DNA of 64,000 nucleotides from DASWED01 sp036394995 (GTDB lineage Bacteria; Actinomycetota; UBA4738; JACQTL01), in the NCBI GenBank assembly GCA_036394995.1, contig DASWED010000054.1:5642-69641 (forward strand), given 5' to 3'. The position numbers and the translations under genes are program-made. The notes under the pieces are model-generated. The model did no database searches. It was not told the origin of the DNA and worked only from the letters and a program-made list of their open reading frames with translations. Below are positions 21,903 to 28,968 of the stretch, in pieces (the stretch's first letter is position 1; every line of letters begins with the position of its first letter).

Positions 21903-23387
21903 ATGAACGCAACTGCTCGCCGCCGCACCTCGCTGTTCCTCACCGCCGCCGTCGTCGCCGCGCTCACCCTGCAGGTCCTCCGGCCCGCTCCCGCCCACGC
22001 CGGGTGGCTCGGCAAGCGCGGCGTGATCGTGTTCGTCGCGCCCACCGCGAAGGGCGACAAGTCCTCGATCTGGTTCATGACCGGGGAGGGGACCGATCTC
22101 GTCGAGATGACCCCCGGCGACGGCCGAAACGACTTCGACCCGATGTTCTCGCCGGAGGGCGGGCCGCACGTGGTCTACGTCGGCAGGCCGCTGAAGGGCG
22201 GCCCCGGCGACCTGTTCGTGATCGACCGGTACCCGCCGGGGGGCGGCCTGCCCAAGCCCATCAACCTCACCGCGAAGCTCGCGGGCGACTCCGAGCACCC
22301 GGCCTTCTCGCCCTCGGGCGGCAAGATCGCGTTCGACCTCACGGTGCCGGGGAAGCCCCCGCACATCTGGACCACCAGCCTGAGCGGGCTGAACAAGCAG
22401 ATGCTGACGTGCTGCCGCGACCACCAGCTGAACGACGGCCCCATCAACCAGCCGATCGTGGGCACGCAGCCGGCGTGGTCACCGGACAGCAAGACGATCG
22501 CGTACGTGGCCCCCGACCCGCAAAACCCCACCGTGAACGGCATCTGGCTGGCCGCCTACGATCGCAACCGGCTCCCGGTCTTCCTCACGGACGGCGAGCA
22601 GCCGAACTGGTCCCCGCTCGGCGACATGCTCGTGTACACGCTCGGTGGCAACCTCATGGTGGCCCGTCCCGACCCCACGAACCCCCGGCCCACGCTCATC
22701 ACCCGCGAGCCGAAGGGCGTGATCGACACCGCGCCCGCGTGGACCCCCGACAGCACGCACCTGCCCTCGTACCAGGAGTCGCCGGGGACCGTCCTGTTCG
22801 AACGGGACGGGCGCGTGTACATCGTCGGCGCGTCGCCCGTGAACGGCTCGAAGCAGCCCCACGCGGTGTCGCCGGCCGGGATCGACGCCGGTGCCCCCGA
22901 CTGGCAGCCCCGCTGCATGAACGACAAGGTCCACGACGGCGTGGTGATCCGGGGGACGGCCGGACCCGACCTCCTGTGCGGCGGGCGCGGGAACGACACG
23001 ATCTACGGCTACGGCGGCTGGGACCACATCTACGCGGGCCAGGGACACGACCACGTGTACGCGGGCCCGGGGAACGACTTCGTCCTCGGCGGCGTGGGGA
23101 CCGACGGCGACGTCATCGACGGCGGCCCGGGCGACGACCACCTCGAGGGCGGGCTCGGCCCCGACGTCATCACCGACTACGGCAAGGACTCCGGCTCGGA
23201 CTTCATCACCGCCGGCGGGGCGAACGACCGGATCGAGGCCTGGGACGGCGTCCTCGGCAACGACCGGATCGACGGCGGCGACCAGACCGACACCTGTGTG
23301 GTGGACAACACGGACCTCGGCCACAGCCAGGGCGTGGACTTCATCTGGCAGTGCGAGCACGCCACCCTCCCGAAGCAGGTCGGGTAG
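21903..23387 (+). CDS. secreted TolB-like propeller with C-terminal RTX repeats (paralog 1)
   Basis: A 494-residue exported protein. The signal peptide (SLFLTAAVVAALTLQVLRPA) ends PAHAGWLGK. Residues about 35-340 are a TolB/PD40-type beta-propeller with repeated FSPEGGPHVVYVG, FSPSGGKIAFDL, WSPDSKTIAYVA and WTPDSTHLPSYQ blades. From about 350 a hemolysin-type calcium-binding array follows (GGRGNDTIYGYGG, GPGNDFVLGGVG, GGPGDDHLEGG). Six Cys positions are shared with the two downstream paralogs: the CC pair (LTCCRDHQ), RCMND, LLCGG, DTCVVDN and WQCEH. RTX repeats bind Ca2+ and fold outside the cell. The role is unknown; adhesion or wall binding is possible. The start follows GGGGAAG at 21892. 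Confidence 0.75.
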   Translation: MNATARRRTSLFLTAAVVAALTLQVLRPAPAHAGWLGKRGVIVFVAPTAKGDKSSIWFMTGEGTDLVEMTPGDGRNDFDPMFSPEGGPHVVYVGRPLKGGPGDLFVIDRYPPGGGLPKPINLTAKLAGDSEHPAFSPSGGKIAFDLTVPGKPPHIWTTSLSGLNKQMLTCCRDHQLNDGPINQPIVGTQPAWSPDSKTIAYVAPDPQNPTVNGIWLAAYDRNRLPVFLTDGEQPNWSPLGDMLVYTLGGNLMVARPDPTNPRPTLITREPKGVIDTAPAWTPDSTHLPSYQESPGTVLFERDGRVYIVGASPVNGSKQPHAVSPAGIDAGAPDWQPRCMNDKVHDGVVIRGTAGPDLLCGGRGNDTIYGYGGWDHIYAGQGHDHVYAGPGNDFVLGGVGTDGDVIDGGPGDDHLEGGLGPDVITDYGKDSGSDFITAGGANDRIEAWDGVLGNDRIDGGDQTDTCVVDNTDLGHSQGVDFIWQCEHATLPKQVG

Positions 23388-23440
23388 GCCGGGACCGAAA
23401 TGTCCTCGCCGTGGGCCTGTTCAAAGCGCGCGACACGGCC

Positions 23441-23446
23441 TAGGCT
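23441..23446 (+). promoter_or_regulatory. -10-like element before paralog 2
   Basis: TAGGCT lies nine bases before GTG 23456, which lacks a Shine-Dalgarno sequence, matching the leaderless pattern seen elsewhere in the window. Confidence 0.35.
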
Positions 23447-23455
23447 GGCCCCGTT

Positions 23456-24931
23456 GTGAATCGAGCGCCCCGCCCCGCCCGCCGGCTTGCCGCCGTCCTG
23501 GCACTCTCCGGTCTCGCCGTGACCGTGCTCGGGCCCCAGCCCGCCGGCGCCGCATGGCTCGGGAAGGCCCGCAAGACCGGGTCCCCGGCCAGGCTCGTCG
23601 CCGCCGTGACGAAGCCGGGAGCGAGCACGTCCGACATCTGGTCGTTCGAGTTCGACACCGACGGGACCACGCAGCTCCTCACGAACTACTCGTCGACCGA
23701 CGGCCGGAACCACGTCTCCCCCACGTTCTCCCCCGAGGGCGGCCCGAACATCGCCTTCATCGGGATCTCGAAGGGCGTCGGGGACCTGTTCGTCGTCCAG
23801 CGCGCACCCGGGGGCGGCGCGAAGCCGGTCCCCGTGAACATCACCACGAAGCTCGACGGGAACGTGGCCCATCCCGCGTTCGCCCCGTCCGGCGGCAAGC
23901 TCGCGTTCGACTACACGCACGGTGGCGTCACCGAGCTGTGGGTCACGAACCTCGTCGGGACCAGCCAGAAGGTCGTGGACTGCTGTATCGGCAGGGACCT
24001 CACGCTGGCGAACGTGAAGGGCTCCCGGCCGGTCTGGTCGCCGGACAACGACTGGCTGGCGTACGTCGTGCCCGATCAGACGTTCGGCTCGCAGGTCTGG
24101 GCGGTGTCCGTCGGCGGGAAGGTCCCGCTCGGGTCGACCGCCATCCCGCCGATGTTCCCGGTGACCCGCGACGGCGGCACGGACCCGAACTGGTCGCCGC
24201 TCGGCGACCGGATCGCGTACACCCAGAAGGGCGTGCTCAAGGTGGTCCGGTTCGACCCGAACGGGTCCCTCGTCCCGGGGAAGGTCGTGGACACACCGCC
24301 CGACGGCTCGGTGGACGAGAATCCCGCGTGGTCCCCGGACTCGTACGACACGTCCCACGGCGTGATCGTGTTCGACCGGAAGGTCGTCCGGACGGGCGCG
24401 ACCTCGCTGTGGTGGGTGAACCCGAACGCCGCCACGCCGAAGGCCAAGAAGATCACCACGGGCTTCAAAGCCGAGAACCCCGACTGGTGGCCCCAGTGCA
24501 CGAACGACAAGAACCAGGAGGGCGGGACCATCAAGGGCACGAGCGCCCCCGACCTCCTGTGCGGCGGCGGCGGCAAGGAGACGATCTACGGGTTCGGCGG
24601 CGCCGACCGGATCTTCGCCGGGGGTGGGCACGACGTCGTGAACGCCGGGGCCGGCGACGACTTCGTCCTCGGCGGGATCGGGACCGACGGCGACCGGCTG
24701 GTGGGCGGTCCGGGGGACGACTTCCTCGAGGGCGGCACGGGCGACGACGTGATCTGGGACACGGGCACGAACAGTGGCAGCGACATCATCGAGGCGGGGT
24801 CCGGGGCGGATGAGGTCCACGCGAACGACGGCACGCCGGGGAACGACGAGGTCTCCGGGGGTGGCGGCAACGACTTTTGCTATGTGGACAAGGGCGACAT
24901 CGTCTGGGACTGCCTCCACGTGATCATGTGA
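23456..24931 (+). CDS. secreted TolB-like propeller with C-terminal RTX repeats (paralog 2)
   Basis: A 491-residue exported protein, second of three tandem paralogs. The signal peptide (RLAAVLALSGLAVTVLGPQP) ends AGAAWLGK, so the mature N-terminus shares the AWLGKARK start with paralog 3. Propeller blades include FSPEGGPNIAFIG, FAPSGGKLAFDY, WSPDNDWLAYVV and WSPLGDRIAYTQ. The RTX array starts near residue 360 (GGGGKETIYGFGG, GGGHDVVNAGAG, GPGDDFLEGG). Shared Cys: VDCCIGRD, QCTNDK, LLCGG, NDFCYVD and WDCLH. It starts at GTG 23456, 68 bases after paralog 1, without a clear ribosome binding site. The function is unknown. Confidence 0.75.
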   Translation: MNRAPRPARRLAAVLALSGLAVTVLGPQPAGAAWLGKARKTGSPARLVAAVTKPGASTSDIWSFEFDTDGTTQLLTNYSSTDGRNHVSPTFSPEGGPNIAFIGISKGVGDLFVVQRAPGGGAKPVPVNITTKLDGNVAHPAFAPSGGKLAFDYTHGGVTELWVTNLVGTSQKVVDCCIGRDLTLANVKGSRPVWSPDNDWLAYVVPDQTFGSQVWAVSVGGKVPLGSTAIPPMFPVTRDGGTDPNWSPLGDRIAYTQKGVLKVVRFDPNGSLVPGKVVDTPPDGSVDENPAWSPDSYDTSHGVIVFDRKVVRTGATSLWWVNPNAATPKAKKITTGFKAENPDWWPQCTNDKNQEGGTIKGTSAPDLLCGGGGKETIYGFGGADRIFAGGGHDVVNAGAGDDFVLGGIGTDGDRLVGGPGDDFLEGGTGDDVIWDTGTNSGSDIIEAGSGADEVHANDGTPGNDEVSGGGGNDFCYVDKGDIVWDCLHVIM

Positions 24932-25084
24932 CGCTCGTCATGCGGCGCCGGATCGGCCGAACGTCCACGGCCATTCGGGTCTAGCCGGAGCGCCACCCCC
25001 GCTGCTAGGGTGGGCCCGCGGTGCCGCTCGAGAGCTCGGCCGCCCGCCGGCATCGTCGTCCCAGGCTCCGCAGGGGGGGTACCC

Positions 25085-26686
25085 GTGATTCTCGTTCGTC
25101 GTGTCGCTCGTTCGATGCTGCCCGTCGTGGTGGTGGCCGCGCTCATGATCGTGGTCGCCGGCCCGACCGCCCACGCCGCGTGGCTGGGCAAGGCCCGGAA
25201 GGCCGGGTCGCCGGCGCTCCTCATCGCGTCGGTCCACCGTCGCGCCGACGAGGCCGACCACTTCGACATCCGGTCCTTCACGTGGGACACGGACGGGACC
25301 GTGACGCTCGAGGACGACTACTCCCCCAACGCGCGCGCGTTCAACGACGACCCGGCCTTCTCGCCCGAGGGCGGCCCGCACATCGTGTACATGGGGAAGT
25401 CCGGGCCGAACTCGATGGACGGCGACCTGTTCGTGGTGGACCGCCAGCCGCCCGGCAGCGGCCTCCCCAAGCCGGAGAACCTGACGAACTCCGCTCAGCT
25501 CTCCGGCGACGCCGAGCATCCCTCGTTCTCGCCCTCGGGCGGCAAGATCGTGTTCGACTACACCAAACGCGGCCAGCTGCCCCAGATCTGGATCACGAAC
25601 CTGGCGGGCTCGCTCCAGATGCCGCTCGACTGCTGCGCGGGCGACCCTTCCCCGGGCATCGTGAAGGGCACGGACCCGGTGTGGTCGCCGAACAGCAACT
25701 GGATCGCGTACACGAAGGCCGTCACGGCCGACATCAACCAGGTGTGGGTGACCTCGATCAGCGGCGACGTGCCCCTCGACAAGGGCGCCGTCAGCGCCAC
25801 CTTCCCGGTGACGCTCCGCGGCGGCGAGCAGCCGAACTGGTCGCCGGTGGGCGACCGCATCGCGTACATCAACGGGGGAGTCCTGTTCGTCGTGGACTTC
25901 AACGCGTCCGGCGTCATCGGGACGCCGACCCTGGTCGATGCGCCACCCGCGGGTTCGAAGGACGCCGACCCGTCGTGGTCGCCCGACTCCTACACGGTGA
26001 GCGACCGGACCACCGGCGTCATCGTGTTCGAACGGACCGACTCCAACGGCAACCGGACGCTGTGGTCCGTGAACCCGAACGCCCAGAACCCCCAGGCGAA
26101 CCGGATCGACACGCTCGACGCCGGGTTCCAGGCCGGCAGTCCCGACTGGTGGCCGCAGTGCACGAACGACCGCGCCTCGTCGGACGGGGCGGTCGTGGAA
26201 GGGACGCCGGGGCCGGACCTGCTGTGCGGCAACGACGGGAGCAGCACGATCTACGGCTACGGCGGGTTCGACCACATCTACGCCGGGGCCGGCCGCGACC
26301 GCGTCTACGCCGGGCCGGGGAACGACTTCGTCCTGGGCGGCGTGGGCGACGACCCCGACTACGTGAACGGCGGCTCGGGCGACGACCACCTCGAGGGGAG
26401 CCTCGGTAACGACATGTTCGTCGACACCGGCTCGAAGAGCGGCCGCGACGACATCAAGGGCCTGATCGGCAACGACACGATCAAGGCGAACGACGGCACG
26501 AAGGGGAACGACCGGATCGACGGCGGTGACGGCACGGACACGTGCTACACGGACAACCGTCCGGGCGGCTCGCCTCCGGTGGCCGACCTCATCTTCGGCT
26601 GCGAGAAGTTCCCGCTCCAGGCAACGGTGCAGACCGAGGCGCGGCAGTCGGCCCACCGGTACTGGGTCGAATGGAGGAGCAGCTAG
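25085..26686 (+). CDS. secreted TolB-like propeller with C-terminal RTX repeats (paralog 3)
   Basis: A 533-residue exported protein, third of the tandem set. The signal peptide (MLPVVVVAALMIVVAGPTAH) ends AHAAWLGK. The propeller shows FSPEGGPHIVYMG, FSPSGGKIVFDY, WSPNSNWIAYTK and WSPVGDRIAYIN blades. RTX repeats start near residue 372 (GNDGSSTIYGYGG, GPGNDFVLGGVG, GSGDDHLEGS). Shared Cys: LDCCAGD, QCTND, LLCGN, DTCYTDN and FGCEKF. A basic tail of about 25 residues after the last Cys is unique to this copy. GTG 25085 is chosen because the signal peptide begins there and a G-rich stretch lies upstream. It ends two bases before the stop of the convergent zinc-ribbon gene. Confidence 0.75.
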   Translation: MILVRRVARSMLPVVVVAALMIVVAGPTAHAAWLGKARKAGSPALLIASVHRRADEADHFDIRSFTWDTDGTVTLEDDYSPNARAFNDDPAFSPEGGPHIVYMGKSGPNSMDGDLFVVDRQPPGSGLPKPENLTNSAQLSGDAEHPSFSPSGGKIVFDYTKRGQLPQIWITNLAGSLQMPLDCCAGDPSPGIVKGTDPVWSPNSNWIAYTKAVTADINQVWVTSISGDVPLDKGAVSATFPVTLRGGEQPNWSPVGDRIAYINGGVLFVVDFNASGVIGTPTLVDAPPAGSKDADPSWSPDSYTVSDRTTGVIVFERTDSNGNRTLWSVNPNAQNPQANRIDTLDAGFQAGSPDWWPQCTNDRASSDGAVVEGTPGPDLLCGNDGSSTIYGYGGFDHIYAGAGRDRVYAGPGNDFVLGGVGDDPDYVNGGSGDDHLEGSLGNDMFVDTGSKSGRDDIKGLIGNDTIKANDGTKGNDRIDGGDGTDTCYTDNRPGGSPPVADLIFGCEKFPLQATVQTEARQSAHRYWVEWRSS

Positions 26687-26688
26687 AT

Positions 26689-27597
26689 TCAGCCGCCGCC
26701 GGCCGCTCGCATCTCGTAGCCGACCAGCGCGTTCCAGGCCTCCTGCCACCCCTGCTCGGTCCTGGCGAACCGGGCCATGGGTGGGCCGGGGTTGGCCTTG
26801 TCCCACACGCCGAAGTACTCGTTGCTGTAGCCGAGGATGTACCGAGGCCCCTCGTGCGAGAACGTCAGGGCGGGGGACGGTGACTGGGTCCTGGCCGGCT
26901 CGATGGCCGGGGGCTGCGCCTGGGGCTGAGGCTGCGGCTGCGGCTGGGGCTGGGGATACCCGCCGGGCTGGGGCTGGGCCTGCTGGCCGTACGCGCCGGC
27001 CCCGGGGGCCTGCTGGCCGTAGCCGGGCTGCTGGGACTGCTGCCCGTAGCCGGGAGGCTGGGCCTGGGGCTGCTGCCCGTATCCGCCGGCCGGAGGACCC
27101 TGCTGCCCGGGGCCGGGCGGCTGCCCGTACCCGGCACCCGCGGCCGTCCCTGGACCGGTCGTGCCAGAACCTCCGGTCCCGGCACCCGCGCCGATGTTCG
27201 GGGGCAGCGGCATGATCCGGGTGGCCTCCACGCGAGGGGTCTCCTGGGCGGGCGGGGTCGAGGGCGCGGCCGGCTCGGCAGGAGGTCCGGCGGCCGGAGC
27301 TTCGGCAGCCGGAGGCTCGGGGGCCGGCGGTTCCATCTCCGGCTCGCCTTCGGGTTCCGCCGGGGCCTCCGGGGCCGCCGCGGGCTCCTCCTCCGAGGTG
27401 GGCGCGCCGAGCGGGCCCGACACGGCCTCCACGGGCTCGACGCCGATGACAGGAGCCGCGCCCGCGTCCTCCTCTTCCGCAGCCGACGGCGGATGCGCCA
27501 CCACCTGCTCGGGGGGGAGCGTGAGGTCGCTCCCGCACCAACGGCACTTGATGGCCTCGTCCCGGATCTCTTCCGCGCAGTATGGGCAACGCTTCAT
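26689..27597 (-). CDS. zinc-ribbon protein with Gln/Pro/Gly-rich linker
   Basis: A 302-residue protein in three parts. Residues 1-25 form a zinc ribbon (RCPYCAEEIRDEAIKCRWCG). The middle 210 residues are low complexity: first acidic Glu/Pro/Ala, then tandem G-Y-G-Q-Q and P-Q repeats (GYGQQSQQPGYGQQAPGAG; QPQPQPQPQPQ). The last 50 residues form a small folded domain (FSHEGPRYILGYSNEYFGVW, then RFARTEQGWQEAWNALVGYE) with aromatic residues. The same C-terminal module is known to me from actinobacterial zinc-ribbon proteins but has no function. The linker could drive phase separation or serve as a flexible tether. The start is ATG 27597; ATG 27606 is possible. Confidence 0.7.
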   Translation of the reverse strand: MKRCPYCAEEIRDEAIKCRWCGSDLTLPPEQVVAHPPSAAEEEDAGAAPVIGVEPVEAVSGPLGAPTSEEEPAAAPEAPAEPEGEPEMEPPAPEPPAAEAPAAGPPAEPAAPSTPPAQETPRVEATRIMPLPPNIGAGAGTGGSGTTGPGTAAGAGYGQPPGPGQQGPPAGGYGQQPQAQPPGYGQQSQQPGYGQQAPGAGAYGQQAQPQPGGYPQPQPQPQPQPQAQPPAIEPARTQSPSPALTFSHEGPRYILGYSNEYFGVWDKANPGPPMARFARTEQGWQEAWNALVGYEMRAAGGG

Positions 27598-27654
27598 GAG
27601 CGGCATTCAAACACAACGGCGCCGTGCGCGAAACCGGGACGTCGGCCGGATCGG

Positions 27655-28803
27655 CTACGCACCCCGCCCGGCCAGGAAGCCTGCCCCCACCATGAGCACC
27701 GGGAGCACCACCAGTGAGGCCACGAACAGGCTGAGCCGCCGGTTGTTCGCCACCACGTAGTCGTCCAGCGCGAGCACCCCCCTGCACACCATGCGGTACG
27801 CCAGCAGCAGGAACGCGGCCGTGACCAGGGCCACCCCGATGAACTCGGCCAGCACGATCTGGACCCCCACCGCGTTGTTGTAGACGATCGCCACCAGCAG
27901 GGTGTCGGCCAGCGTGGCCACGTTGGCCCCCATGATGTACGGCACCGCCTCGCGGCGGTTCACGTGTCCCTTCGCGGCCAGGGGGACCAGCACGGTCAGC
28001 GCCACCGAGACCGACAGCGTGACCAGCGTGATCACGAATCCCATGGCGAACATGGCCCACTCGCTCCGGGCCCGGCGCCCCCCCGACTCCAGGCGGTGCC
28101 CTTCGACCTCGGGGAGCAGCCGGTCGATCAGCTTGATGGCCACCACGATCACGGCGCCGCCCAGCGGCAGGAGCACGGCGTCCGGGAGATGGACGGCCGA
28201 CAGGGCGTTCGAGATGGCGTGGACGATCGGGTCGAACACGACGCCCACCGCGCCCTCGACCCGGGCCGAGGTGAGGTTCACGCCGTCGAGGAGACCGGAC
28301 TTCAGGATGCCGTAGCCCACCAGCATCCCCGGGATGTACACCAGGGCGGTGAGGGACAGCGCGAGCACCCCGACCCCGATCGACTCCCGGCGGTTCCGGC
28401 CCCGGACCGCGTACAGGAACCCCACCAGGAGCACGATGAACGCCGCCCCCAGCCGGCCTCCGGAGAGCATGGTGAACGCCTGGAGCCGGGTCAGCCCGCC
28501 CGCGGCGAACAGCGAGAGGGCGAACGCCGCCACCGGCTTGCCCGACAGGAACAGGTACGCCAGGAGCACCCCCAGGCCGAGCGTGGCCACCGCGTTCCAC
28601 CGCGCCAGCTCGAGGCTGGGGGCCAGCGAGCCGGCCCCGTCCTTCATCATCTGGATGGCCAGGACGAACAGGAACAACGCCAGGGTGAACTGCCCCACTC
28701 GGAGCGGGACCGTCCATCGGGACCGGGTCGGCACGCGGCCTTCCCCGGGTTCATCGGGGACGACGACATCCGCCCGAGAGGGTGCGCTGGTGTCTTCTCT
28801 CAT
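27655..28803 (-). CDS. Na+/phosphate cotransporter-like membrane protein
   Basis: A 382-residue polytopic membrane protein of the Na/Pi cotransporter (PF02690-like) superfamily. After a 27-residue charged tail, helices include VGQFTLALFLFVLAIQMMKD, GRLGAAFIVLLVGFLYAVRG, SIGVGVLALSLTALVYIPGM, EWAMFAMGFVITLVTLSVSV and VEFIG-type segments near the end. The diagnostic half-repeat signature is PYIMGANVATLADTLLVAIV, matching the GANIGTT-like motif of the family, although the usual QSSS is not obvious. It would import or export phosphate or another anion; there is no PhoU domain, unlike many bacterial homologs. It is divergent from leuS across 165 bases. The start is ATG 28801-28803. Confidence 0.7.
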   Translation of the reverse strand: MREDTSAPSRADVVVPDEPGEGRVPTRSRWTVPLRVGQFTLALFLFVLAIQMMKDGAGSLAPSLELARWNAVATLGLGVLLAYLFLSGKPVAAFALSLFAAGGLTRLQAFTMLSGGRLGAAFIVLLVGFLYAVRGRNRRESIGVGVLALSLTALVYIPGMLVGYGILKSGLLDGVNLTSARVEGAVGVVFDPIVHAISNALSAVHLPDAVLLPLGGAVIVVAIKLIDRLLPEVEGHRLESGGRRARSEWAMFAMGFVITLVTLSVSVALTVLVPLAAKGHVNRREAVPYIMGANVATLADTLLVAIVYNNAVGVQIVLAEFIGVALVTAAFLLLAYRMVCRGVLALDDYVVANNRRLSLFVASLVVLPVLMVGAGFLAGRGA

Positions 28804-28968
28804 GGGCGAGCGAAGCTCCGGGCCAGGATACCGGCGCCCCCTCGCCCGGACAAAGGCCGGGATCGAATCGACGCGGGCGGCGTACCGGCGCCGGTATCCT
28901 TCCTCGAACCGCAGGTCGTGGCCGGGGCGGGCGCGCACCCGGCCACAGGGCGACCCGGGCAGGAGCGT

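Noticed and set aside
24927..24942. CRP-like TGTGA-N6-TCATG across the stop of RTX paralog 2
   Set aside because: Only eight of ten arm bases match, it overlaps coding sequence and lies 142 bases from the next start. It is weaker than the comEA site.
28804..28968. T-box riboswitch before leuS
   Set aside because: The 165-base divergent region has no recognisable specifier loop, T-box sequence or terminator/antiterminator pair.
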